Below are positions 54,717 to 62,716 of a stretch of 64,000 nt of DNA, in pieces (the first letter of the stretch is position 1; every line of letters starts with the position of its first letter). Source of the stretch: Mucilaginibacter saanensis (GTDB lineage: Bacteria > Bacteroidota > Bacteroidia > Sphingobacteriales > Sphingobacteriaceae). Under the pieces are notes generated by a model. The model did no database searches. It saw only the letters and a list, made by a program, of their open reading frames with translations, and was not told the origin of the DNA. Location of the stretch: contig NZ_JACHBZ010000014.1 in NCBI RefSeq assembly GCF_014200575.1, positions 1-64,000 of the forward strand, in the 5' to 3' direction. Both the position numbers and the translations under genes were made by a program.

Positions 54717-56513
54717 TTAATTTATCATCACTATACCACCTTTAATTGTTGCCGTACCAGAACCCTCTACCTTTACGGATGGTGCTGACAAAGAAGCGCT
54801 CCCGCTATCGGCTTTGATGGAAGCCCCACCTGCACTTACCGAAAAGCTTGACGATGGGCTAAGTGAAATATTCACTGCCTCAATAGTCAGATCACCGGTC
54901 GCCTTTAACTTGATATCTGCTCCACTTTCTAAACTTATAGCCGACGAATCCATGGTAACCTTATTTCCATTCTCATCCTCGAGTTTAATAAACCCATCCT
55001 TTTCGCTGATGGTTACTTTTTTTCCTGCAGGAGTTTCTATTTTTAATGATTTTTCATCATCGTTAAAAATCATTTTCATTCCGCTGCGTGAGGTATATCC
55101 TTTTTCATCATTACTGTTGGCCGCTTGCAGGGGTGCAGGTTTGTTGCTGCTGTTGAGCATTCCCAACACAACCGGGTGTCGTGGATCATTATTTAAAAAC
55201 CCTACAACTACCTCGTCGCCAATCTCCGGGCGAAAAAAAGTGCCCCGGTTATTCCCGGCATCCAAACAGGCAATGCGTGTCCAGATCCCGTCTTCTCCGG
55301 CATCAATAATGGGTAATCTTACCCTGATCCGGTCCTGGCTGTCAGGGTCATTTTCCAGATCAGTTACTATGCCTATCTGAAGGCCCTGAATAGCAGGCAG
55401 CATATCAACCGCCGGGGCCGAGCTTACATCGGGCTGGCGGGTGAACAATTCATTTGAAAGGCCAAATTGTATATCGGTAGTCCAGTATCCGTTCACTATT
55501 TCATGGCGCACCCCTGAAACAAATACCTTCCCGTTAAAACGATCGCCTACGCCGCCAATATTGATAAGGTCGCCGGGGTTTAACTGGCCGCTGTATCCAC
55601 GAACCCGAACCCGCCCACGGCACCTGGACATCCGCGCTTTTTGTAAACGACTGTCAGCCAGGCTTTGCAATTCATCAGCGGTAATATCTTCGCCCGAATA
55701 CAGATCATACTCTGCTATACCCAGCACATCGCCCAAATCGCTGCTTGATATATTTCCATTTTCCTCAAAACCCGGTTCCGCAGCACTGGCGGTTGCGATC
55801 TCCTGATTGGTATAATCCCAGGTTTTAGCGGTGAGGCTCTGATACTGGTTACGGGCATCAAGATCAGCATCAAACTCCAATATAGTTGCCCCAAAAACGG
55901 CATCAAGTACAGTTGCGGAGCCGAAATCAGGTTTCTTGGCGCTTATTTTACCATTATCAACCACACAAAGCTTTCCGTTTGCTTCCATGCGCGATATAAT
56001 AAAATCCCAGTCGGTACTGTCATACTGTACTATAGATTCAAGGGTAGCGCTAGTATCTTCTATATCGGTATCCAGCCCATAGGTGCCTATAATTTCGGTA
56101 GCGGCATCACTATCCTTTGAGTCATAAAAATATTTGTTCTTACGGGCCACAGTCATTTTCACCGCTTTATCCCGGCAATCCAAGATTAATACTGGCGATC
56201 CATTATTCGGGATCTTTAAACTGTGCCTTAAAATAATGCCGCTAAAAAGTGTGGCCTCATCTGCATGGTAGCCTGCGGCTATTTCAATTTCGGCTCCTGG
56301 TACTAATGTAGGTTGGTTACTTATGGCAAAATCCTGTGCCGAAGCATTGCCGTCGTAGATAATCAGCTTAGCCGTCGGAATGCGGTTTATTTCCTTACTG
56401 AAACTCATGGAAACCACCTGGTAAGTAGTACCCAGCACATTGCCGTTTACCTTAATAGTGAAGGTAACCAGATCGGTATTTTGTGTTCCGGGCAATGTTT
56501 GGCTTAGTGACAT
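54717..56513 (-). CDS. VgrG-like spike protein (gp27-gp5 fusion; Pvc8/Afp8-like)
   Basis: A 598-residue spike. The first 350 residues are the gp27-like hub (MSFSKEINRIPTAKLIIYDG, VPGAEIEIAAGYHADEATLF). Residues about 375-455 carry the baseplate V OB-fold (VTDLENDPDSQDRIRVRLP, FFRPEIGDEVVVGFLNNDPR). The rest is a gp5-like beta-helix (KKVTISEKDGFIKLEDENG and serine/alanine-rich repeats). No extra toxin domain is fused at the C-terminus. The trimer would bridge tube and PAAR tip. Confidence 0.93.
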   Translation of the reverse strand: MSLSQTLPGTQNTDLVTFTIKVNGNVLGTTYQVVSMSFSKEINRIPTAKLIIYDGNASAQDFAISNQPTLVPGAEIEIAAGYHADEATLFSGIILRHSLKIPNNGSPVLILDCRDKAVKMTVARKNKYFYDSKDSDAATEIIGTYGLDTDIEDTSATLESIVQYDSTDWDFIISRMEANGKLCVVDNGKISAKKPDFGSATVLDAVFGATILEFDADLDARNQYQSLTAKTWDYTNQEIATASAAEPGFEENGNISSSDLGDVLGIAEYDLYSGEDITADELQSLADSRLQKARMSRCRGRVRVRGYSGQLNPGDLINIGGVGDRFNGKVFVSGVRHEIVNGYWTTDIQFGLSNELFTRQPDVSSAPAVDMLPAIQGLQIGIVTDLENDPDSQDRIRVRLPIIDAGEDGIWTRIACLDAGNNRGTFFRPEIGDEVVVGFLNNDPRHPVVLGMLNSSNKPAPLQAANSNDEKGYTSRSGMKMIFNDDEKSLKIETPAGKKVTISEKDGFIKLEDENGNKVTMDSSAISLESGADIKLKATGDLTIEAVNISLSPSSSFSVSAGGASIKADSGSASLSAPSVKVEGSGTATIKGGIVMIN

Positions 56514-56515
56514 AT

Positions 56516-57235
56516 TTATTTTGCAATAGGTGGAAAAATAATTTTAGTTCCGGCTGTTAATTTTTTAAAATCGGCAAGTCCGTTATATTGTGCAACCTGG
56601 TAGTAATACTTACTGTCGCCGTATTCCTTGTAGCAAAGTAAAGGCAGGGTATCTCCTTTAATTACCGTTCGGATATGTGTCAGATCAGGCGACTGGCGGT
56701 TTTCAATAGCTGCCAGTTTGGTTTCATCAATCACTCCCTGAAAGGTGCAATCCGCTTCTGCCCTTAAGGGTGTTCCGTCAGGGTTAAACAGTTTAAAGGT
56801 GAGTGTCATGTGGGTCATTTGGCAATTGTAGAGCAACGGCCCCCATTGCAGTTGTACATAACGTGGCTGGTGTGTAGTACCATCATAATTATACACCACG
56901 CTTTTAAACTTTTCAAAGTCCTGAACTACATCGGGCTTATCTGCAGGCAAACCCGGTACAGCCAGTCCGGACAATAGCCCGCCACCACCCCTTTTAATCA
57001 CGCCGGTACCATCAAACAGAAACTTAAAAGAGAGCGACTGGGGCGATCTTTTACTAAAAGACGTAATGCTTTCACTGGCACCCTGTGCACTTTGCTGGTT
57101 AATTTCTGTTCCGTAAGTAAGCGCGTAGGATTCCGGGTTAATTAATACCTCATAATCCAATCCGTCGGCTTTTGTGCCAAAGCTGATGTCTGTATAAGCA
57201 ACCAGCTTCATCTTTTTTAATTCACCCAGGCTCAT
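56516..57235 (-). CDS. CIS tube-baseplate adaptor with LysM (Pvc7/Afp7-like)
   Basis: A 239-residue protein. The N-terminal 170 residues form the CIS tube-type domain (INPESYALTYGTEINQQSAQ, LSFKFLFDGTGVI, CQMTHMTLTFKLFNPDGTPL) and the C-terminal 50 a LysM domain (VIKGDTLPLLCYKEYGDSKY, GTKIIFPPI). In AFP/PVC this type links the tube to the hub. Its ATG overlaps the DUF5908 stop by one base. Confidence 0.9.
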   Translation of the reverse strand: MSLGELKKMKLVAYTDISFGTKADGLDYEVLINPESYALTYGTEINQQSAQGASESITSFSKRSPQSLSFKFLFDGTGVIKRGGGGLLSGLAVPGLPADKPDVVQDFEKFKSVVYNYDGTTHQPRYVQLQWGPLLYNCQMTHMTLTFKLFNPDGTPLRAEADCTFQGVIDETKLAAIENRQSPDLTHIRTVIKGDTLPLLCYKEYGDSKYYYQVAQYNGLADFKKLTAGTKIIFPPIAK

Positions 57236-57396
57236 CAGCGTTCAGTTTTTTCTTTTAAAATTTCCAGTACCTGCTCAACACATTTGGCAATAATATCATC
57301 ATTAACCGCAGTTGGTGCCGGAGATGATGAAGATGTATTAGTATTACCTTCCTGTACCGTTGTGGTAATTTGCAATTCGCGTATTTCTACTGGCAT
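57235..57396 (-). CDS. DUF5908-type eCIS micro-protein, 53 residues
   Basis: A short gene easily missed because of its size. It runs from an ATG at 57396 to a TGA at 57235-57237 and shares a base with the next ATG. The peptide starts MPVEIRELQITTTVQEG, the typical opening of DUF5908 proteins found in Bacteroidota eCIS loci. A Thr/Ser/Pro-rich linker follows, then an amphipathic helix (IIAKCVEQVLEILKEK). Its function is not known; the fixed position between tube and adaptor suggests a small structural or assembly role. It is in frame, in an operon and co-oriented, which supports it being real. Confidence 0.85.
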   Translation of the reverse strand: MPVEIRELQITTTVQEGNTNTSSSSPAPTAVNDDIIAKCVEQVLEILKEKTER

Positions 57397-57433
57397 CAGT
57401 TTAATTATTAGGCTGTTAATTAAAACTCAAAGG

Positions 57434-57958
57434 TTATCCTACGGAAATACTTGCACTTGCACTGCTACCGCCAAGTAAATCGGCTACCGCCCCTACAGCG
57501 CCCGCTACGGCTGCCGACAGGTTGAGCGTTTTATAATATTCATAGCGTAAGGTCATCGATTCAATAACTATCTGGTTCTGCTCCGCGTTAAATTCCGATA
57601 TGGAGTATTTAATGGGGATGGCATTAGTGATGTACCATGACGATACCGGTAAATGATCTTCGTTTAAAAGCGATATCAACATATTGGTAGGCTGATAATT
57701 GAAGTTCTCGATAGAGTCAAGACACCATGCCGTTACTCCTGATACCAGTGTCATGCCGCGTTTTAAAACCAGGTCGCTGTATCTGTTGCGGCCAGGTAAA
57801 CGGTGCACAAACCTGTTCTCGCCACCTTCTATATACGTGTCCAGATCAACATCAACGTTTAAGCCACTAACCTCTTGAAAACGAAAATCATTAGGCACCT
57901 GCGGAAATATCTCAAACACCACCAAAAAATGGAATCCGGTAAAAGGATAATCAAACAT
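57434..57958 (-). CDS. eCIS inner tube protein (T4 gp19-like), second copy
   Basis: A 174-residue tube protein. FHFLVVFEIFPQVPNDFRFQ and EVSGLNVDVDLDTYIEGGEN are the gp19/Hcp-like tube motif, then YSDLVLKRGMTLVSGVTAWC. A longer C-terminal tail (AVAGAVGAVADLLGGSSAS) than the other tube protein suggests it is the specialised tube layer near the baseplate, as Pvc5 is in PVC. It starts two bases after the first tube gene stop. Confidence 0.9.
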   Translation of the reverse strand: MFDYPFTGFHFLVVFEIFPQVPNDFRFQEVSGLNVDVDLDTYIEGGENRFVHRLPGRNRYSDLVLKRGMTLVSGVTAWCLDSIENFNYQPTNMLISLLNEDHLPVSSWYITNAIPIKYSISEFNAEQNQIVIESMTLRYEYYKTLNLSAAVAGAVGAVADLLGGSSASASISVG

Positions 57959-57960
57959 GA

Positions 57961-58392
57961 CTATTCGTTTTGCATGGTTAAACCTTCGTGAGCTAACTCC
58001 AGTGTTTCAATGGCCACATCGTTACCATCGGCCTTTAAATCGGTAGAGGTAACCTTTGTTGGCCAGGCGTTCTTAACCTTCCACACTACTACCGGCGCAA
58101 GGGTTTCATCCAACAGACTAATGGTGATGTCGCGCCTTTCAACAGTGTTCATATTAATGGTATTGAACCAGGTGTAAAACTCATTGTCTGATTTAAAAAT
58201 GCCGCGTTTTAAAGTAATATTGCTGAATTTACGCTGTCCCGGCATCTTAATTTTATGATACTCCGGGCTTGCGCCGTCACGGTATTCAATTATATCATTT
58301 GTTATATCAAGTCCGCTTACGTCTGTGAAGCCGATGCGGGTACCGCCCCAGTCAACACTAAAATGAAATTTCGGAAGTGGGTAATTAGCCAT
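57961..58392 (-). CDS. eCIS main inner tube protein (T4 gp19-like)
   Basis: A 143-residue tube protein. LPKFHFSVDWGGTRIGFTDV and SGLDITNDIIEYRDGASPEY are the family N-terminus, with FSNITLKRGIFKSDNEFYTW and VKNAWPTKVTSTDLKADGND completing the fold. The compact length fits the polymer-forming tube subunit. It lies just behind the sheath gene, the usual order. Confidence 0.93.
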   Translation of the reverse strand: MANYPLPKFHFSVDWGGTRIGFTDVSGLDITNDIIEYRDGASPEYHKIKMPGQRKFSNITLKRGIFKSDNEFYTWFNTINMNTVERRDITISLLDETLAPVVVWKVKNAWPTKVTSTDLKADGNDVAIETLELAHEGLTMQNE

Positions 58393-58439
58393 AATATTTA
58401 AGTTTTAGATTGATTGATAATTAATTAAAAAACAAACTA

Positions 58440-60440
58440 TTAAGCCTGTTGCTGTATTTGTGAAAAGCGCAGAATAATAAACTCAGCCGGCCGCACAGGA
58501 GCCATCCCTATTTCGATGATCATTTTGCCGTTAAGTATGTCGTCAAAAGTCATGGTTTGACCCAGGCCAACTTTTACATAAAATGCCTGCTCAGGTTTTG
58601 GACCCGCCAAGGCTCCCTGGCGCCACAAATTGGTAAGATAATTTTCAATCATGGCACGTATGCGCACCCAGGTGTTGCCATCGTTAGGCTCAAACACAAA
58701 TTGCATGGCGGCCTTTTTAACCGACTCCTCAACCATGATATAAAAACGACGTACCGATATATATCTGAAATCGTTGCTATTGCCATCAAGCGTGCGTGCA
58801 CCCCAAACTAAAACCCCCTTACCAGTAAAGGCCCTTACGGCGTTTACTGACTTGCCTGCATCGGTATCAATGTTCAAATCCTGTTGTGTATTGTCATCAA
58901 TATTTACCAGCGGCTCAACTACGCCAACTACACTTACGTTTGCCGGGGCTTTCCATACGCCGCGTGTACCATCAACCGAGGCGTAAATACCTGCTATGGC
59001 ACCGCTTGGCGGTACTACAATACCTTGATTTTTAATAGCTACGGTAATATTGTTATAAACGGCGTTCGAGTCGTTTAGCTGTACTTCAAGATTTGTCACG
59101 CGTAAGTTTACCTCGCTGATAAAAGCCAGTACAGAGTTAACCACATTAGAGAAAAGATTGTTAACACGCGGCCTGATATAATTTACCGCTGCGGCATCGT
59201 CAGCTGGGGCAGGTGTTCCGTAAATAGTGGCATCTGCGGGTATTGCGGCGTTGGTAAAGCTGGCAAAATCGCCTGCAGCGGTTGCCGATCCTATTATGCC
59301 ACCCGGAAAGCTTTCATCTATCAGAATTAATTCACGTATCTGCTGATCAATTGATGAAATATCTGTTGCCGAAGCGCCGGCCCTGATGTACGCCGAAAGA
59401 ATAGCCTTTGTGGTACGCCCGTTGCTGGGATCATTATCGGTTATAGTGCCATCTAAGGCAATAAAACCTAATAGTACATCTTTGATATAGGACAATCTGA
59501 GGCCTAACTCAGTCTGGTCATTAGTGGTTGGTATAGAACCATATCCATCGGTAATGGACTGGGTAACATAAGGTGCAACATTGAATGGGGCCGCAAAAGC
59601 TGGTAAAGTTACAAATGTGTTAATATGATTTGACAAATCACTGCCGGCCTTATCAAGCTGGGTTATAAAAACATTATTGGTTATAATGTCTTTAAACGCA
59701 GCAGGAACACCGCTTTTTTGCAGTTTAATATTCTGGTATGAAAACCCGTAAGATAACGTTGATCGTAACCATGGATAATATGCCGCACCATAGTTCAGAT
59801 TTGATGACCCAATGCCGGTTCTGAAGGCGGTTATAATATCGGTATTATCATAGGTTCTTTCCTGGTCGCCATTAAGTACGTCAAATATGGTGAACCTGTC
59901 CTGCAGATCAGCACATGCGCTAAGCGAGGCCGCCGCCAGCGAGTTAAAATCACCCTGCAGAAATAAAATGGCGTCAGGAATAACAATTAGTGTAGGTTCA
60001 TCTTCTTTACGCAATACCTCAAAACATTTGTTTTGCCCGGCCTGAATAAAATCGGTCAACGTTACCGAGCCGTCATCTTTATATTTACCTACAGAAATAA
60101 TGTAACAATTAACACCGCCATTGCTATAAAACATCTGTATGGCGTTGTATAACTGATATTTGGGTGATATGCTTACCGAGTCAACACTATTGTCGCTTTT
60201 AAGCGTAACATTGGCAGTAAGGTTGGGAAAATCAGCACCAAAATATTGCACATACTGCACCAGTGATGAAATGCGTACGGCTTGGTTTACCACGCTTTTC
60301 CCATTTCTTGTTGCATTTTGTGTGTATCCGATAAATACCGGAACAGCGGTAGCCACCTGCGCAATTGATGGCGGAAAAGATGGAATTTCATTCACATAAA
60401 CCCCTGGAGTTTTAATTGTGCTTTCGTTTATTTGTGACAT
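58440..60440 (-). CDS. eCIS contractile sheath protein (phage tail sheath family)
   Basis: A 666-residue sheath. TPGVYVNEIPSFPPSIAQVA followed by VPVFIGYT is the canonical sheath N-terminus. The C-terminal domain has GVLVWGARTLDGNSNDFRYI, SVRRFYIMVEESVKKAAMQF and FEPNDGNTWVRIRAMIENYL, the sheath handshake region. A large variable insertion fills the middle (about 250-470). Only one sheath gene is present, unlike PVC with three (Pvc2-4). Confidence 0.95.
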   Translation of the reverse strand: MSQINESTIKTPGVYVNEIPSFPPSIAQVATAVPVFIGYTQNATRNGKSVVNQAVRISSLVQYVQYFGADFPNLTANVTLKSDNSVDSVSISPKYQLYNAIQMFYSNGGVNCYIISVGKYKDDGSVTLTDFIQAGQNKCFEVLRKEDEPTLIVIPDAILFLQGDFNSLAAASLSACADLQDRFTIFDVLNGDQERTYDNTDIITAFRTGIGSSNLNYGAAYYPWLRSTLSYGFSYQNIKLQKSGVPAAFKDIITNNVFITQLDKAGSDLSNHINTFVTLPAFAAPFNVAPYVTQSITDGYGSIPTTNDQTELGLRLSYIKDVLLGFIALDGTITDNDPSNGRTTKAILSAYIRAGASATDISSIDQQIRELILIDESFPGGIIGSATAAGDFASFTNAAIPADATIYGTPAPADDAAAVNYIRPRVNNLFSNVVNSVLAFISEVNLRVTNLEVQLNDSNAVYNNITVAIKNQGIVVPPSGAIAGIYASVDGTRGVWKAPANVSVVGVVEPLVNIDDNTQQDLNIDTDAGKSVNAVRAFTGKGVLVWGARTLDGNSNDFRYISVRRFYIMVEESVKKAAMQFVFEPNDGNTWVRIRAMIENYLTNLWRQGALAGPKPEQAFYVKVGLGQTMTFDDILNGKMIIEIGMAPVRPAEFIILRFSQIQQQA

Positions 60441-60457
60441 ATTTTATCGGTTTTTAT

Positions 60458-61624
60458 TTAAAAATTTAAATAGATCTCTGAACACGGATAAGTATCTGCT
60501 CCTTTTGTAATAGTGGCAAGCCGTTGCGGGTCTGCACAGGCTATCGGTGAATAATCCTGGTTGTTTAGTGTTAATTTAAAATCCAGGGGCCTATTACTTA
60601 ATGGTATAGGTGTAAGCGATGTAATAACACTTGCCGGGTTAGCAAATTGATACAGGTTTGCCGTATCATTAATATTGCCGGCATTGTTACTTGCCAGAAT
60701 ATATTTCCAGATAGTGGCGCGGCTTAAAAAATTAATACTGAACCTTGGTACCGGATTAATCAATGCCCCGTTCCCGTCAACCAATTTTCCTGAAGCTGCT
60801 TCATTAAAAATATCTATTACGGCAAAAACCTTATCGCCATTAAGCTCATCATTGATATAGATCCATTGCTGCTTGCCGTTAACTGTCAATAAATATTTAC
60901 CAGGTTGCAATGTGGTAAGGTCAAGCACAAAAGATAAAACCGGGTTTGAAAATGCTATTGTTTTTGAGATCAATACTTTAGTGTAGGTAGCCGCAACGGT
61001 ATCATATCCCTGAACGGAGATTACAGCCGATGACTGGGGTGCATCAAACCGGTAAGTTGATAAAGAAGGCAACCATTGCAATCCGTCTATTTCTGACAGG
61101 TATTGGTTAGTATCAATTTTTACCCAATGATCACCGTTGGTAAGATTAAACTGATGGGCGGAAGTACTGCCTGCTATTGCCCTGTATATAGCTCCCGAGC
61201 CGTCAGCGGCAAGGTCACCGGGCAGATAGGTGTTTGCACCATTATAGATTGCTATTTTTGACGACAGGAAGTTTTTGCCGTTACTTACGTTATTATTCCT
61301 GTTGCTGAAATAATAAACCTTGCCCGGAACGGTTGATGACAAATTGGTAAAATTAAAGAATATAGGGTTGTTAAGCTGCATAAAAAAGGTAAGCTGTAAG
61401 CCTTCGTCTATCGCTATAAATGGTTTTAACGGACTTATGTTACCGGTGCAGTTTACTCCGGCAAACAGTTGATTGTTATATTGCTTTGCAATAATTCTGC
61501 TGCCGTTTATAACGCTAAGGGTTGCGTCTGATACGAAGATCGTAAAGTCAGGGCATAATTGATCTTTATAGTAACTATGCAATAGCTCAATAACAAACAA
61601 ATTTCCGAAATTGACATCTACCAT
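60458..61624 (-). CDS. Unknown eCIS-cluster protein between cap and sheath genes
   Basis: About 388 residues from the ATG at 61624 (MVDVNFGNLFVIELLHSYYK), which lies four bases past the upstream stop. An in-frame ATG at 61675 would overlap the cap gene by 47 bases and is less likely. The content is beta-rich with a short LTFFMQLNNPIFFNFTNLSS stretch, an Ig-like middle (LQPGKYLLTVNGKQQWIYIN) and no signal peptide. No family is recognised. It is locked into the structural operon, so a particle component (cap-associated or surface) is likely. Confidence 0.6.
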   Translation of the reverse strand: MVDVNFGNLFVIELLHSYYKDQLCPDFTIFVSDATLSVINGSRIIAKQYNNQLFAGVNCTGNISPLKPFIAIDEGLQLTFFMQLNNPIFFNFTNLSSTVPGKVYYFSNRNNNVSNGKNFLSSKIAIYNGANTYLPGDLAADGSGAIYRAIAGSTSAHQFNLTNGDHWVKIDTNQYLSEIDGLQWLPSLSTYRFDAPQSSAVISVQGYDTVAATYTKVLISKTIAFSNPVLSFVLDLTTLQPGKYLLTVNGKQQWIYINDELNGDKVFAVIDIFNEAASGKLVDGNGALINPVPRFSINFLSRATIWKYILASNNAGNINDTANLYQFANPASVITSLTPIPLSNRPLDFKLTLNNQDYSPIACADPQRLATITKGADTYPCSEIYLNF

Positions 61625-61628
61625 AACG

Positions 61629-62216
61629 CTATGAGGTTTTATCGTTAATAATAATTTCTTGCAACAATGGCGCATTGCCCTGCGAAAATTCTTCGCTGAT
61701 GCTAACCAATCTTATTTTATACATAACCGATGGCAAATATTTAGAACCAAGTATCCCCCATAAGTTATTCATATCCTGGAATGATAGCGTATTCAGGTCA
61801 AGGATCAGCTTTTCTATCCCAATTGGTAAACCGGGCCAGCTCAATGGCGTAAATACATTTTGGTATTGAAAAAACTGTATAATAAATGACAGCCGCTTCA
61901 GAGATTCAGTATACGAGGATAGATTGACCGCAAACAACACATATAGATTCAGGTATATTTTGGGGTTTTTATAAATAGCCCCGTTATCCTGACGGACATA
62001 ATTCTCCGGCGACTTACTAATCCGGTCCTCTTCAATATTTACTAATGTTATAAAAGCGTTTGATGGGCTATTAGCTCCGTTTGCGTTTGATGTCTCATTA
62101 TCATTCCAGGCAATATTGGCAACCTGGATAAATGAACTACTATCGGAAGGATCCAGCTTTAGCCGCAAATAATTATCCAGCTGCGCATTCAAGAATGTTA
62201 AAACCTGGTCTATCAT
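61629..62216 (-). CDS. eCIS tail terminator/cap protein (DUF4255, Pvc16/Afp16-like)
   Basis: A 195-residue DUF4255/Pvc16 N-terminal-domain protein. MIDQVLTFLNAQLDNYLRLK and AFITLVNIEEDRISKSPENY are the family start, with LNLYVLFAVNLSSYTESLKR LSF continuing in the core. In AFP, Afp16 ends tube and sheath growth. It is the first gene of the minus-strand eCIS train and so follows the promoter region directly. Confidence 0.93.
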   Translation of the reverse strand: MIDQVLTFLNAQLDNYLRLKLDPSDSSSFIQVANIAWNDNETSNANGANSPSNAFITLVNIEEDRISKSPENYVRQDNGAIYKNPKIYLNLYVLFAVNLSSYTESLKRLSFIIQFFQYQNVFTPLSWPGLPIGIEKLILDLNTLSFQDMNNLWGILGSKYLPSVMYKIRLVSISEEFSQGNAPLLQEIIINDKTS

Positions 62217-62341
62217 AGTGTAAAGTTTATACTGGTTAAATTTTTCGCGGTTATGTTAGGTCACAACCAGGGGTAGCGTTATAATTGATCAGCTCGAATT
62301 GTTATAGGAGTAAAATTAACTGCTTAATTATGAAATACTAC

Positions 62342-62388
62342 GCGTACTTTTACTAAAAAACAGGCAAATACATGCGTATTTTTACGCA
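62342..62388. promoter_or_regulatory. Paired GCGTAYTTTTAC elements upstream of the eCIS operon
   Basis: GCGTACTTTTAC at 62342-62353 and GCGTATTTTTAC at 62374-62385 repeat with exactly 32 bases between starts, about three helical turns. The second is part of a perfect inverted repeat, TGCGTA-TTTT-TACGCA (62373-62388). They lie 126-172 bases upstream of the cap start codon. A dimeric activator or repressor site is the likely meaning. Confidence 0.45.
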
Positions 62389-62651
62389 ATTTTAACCAAT
62401 TGAATAACAGCTGTTTAAACATCAATTATTCCAATTAGGAGTTAACAGGAAAGAGTTAATTAACGGCCCGTGAATGAGGATAAGCTATGCCCTATAATTC
62501 AGGATCTAAGCGTTACGTATACGCCAATTTAGAAAGCCGGTATAGCGCACATCAGCAGGGTGCGCTTTTAACACGATAAATTTGAGAGAGAGAATTTAAG
62601 ATTGCCCCATTGGGGCCGACCAAAAGGTTCAATAAGAATCAGGCTGACTCA

Positions 62652-62700
62652 AGTTTCATTCATAAACGGTTAAATATTTGCCCGGTTTATGAATGAAACT
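62652..62700. repeat. Long inverted repeat downstream of the phosphoesterase gene
   Basis: Arms AGTTTCATTCATAAAC and GTTTATGAATGAAACT are perfect over 16 bases, extended by GG/CC with one bulged base, around a loop of about 12. There is no T-run on the minus strand, so it may act as a transcript-end stabilising hairpin or weak terminator. Confidence 0.7.
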
Positions 62701-62716
62701 ACAGAATCATAAACGA

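Larger units (their letters stand above)
62217..62716. other. 500-base gap: eCIS promoter region and a downstream hairpin
   Basis: The half next to the cap gene must hold the eCIS promoter; it includes the paired GCGTAYTTTTAC elements (62342-62388). The other half ends in a long inverted repeat (62652-62700) after the phosphoesterase stop. A 30-codon plus-strand ORF (62487-62579) exists but has no support. No RNA gene was seen. Confidence 0.6.

Noticed and set aside
35308..62216. Prophage or type VI secretion system interpretation of the contractile cluster
   Set aside because: No capsid, portal, terminase, integrase or TssJLM genes; DUF4255 cap, CIS tape measure, AAA+ ATPase and DUF4157 are eCIS hallmarks.
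62487..62579. 30-codon plus-strand ORF (MPYNSGSKRYVYAN...) preceded by a GAGGA stretch
   Set aside because: Too short, no recognised family, and lies in the promoter/terminator gap; not enough support to call a gene.
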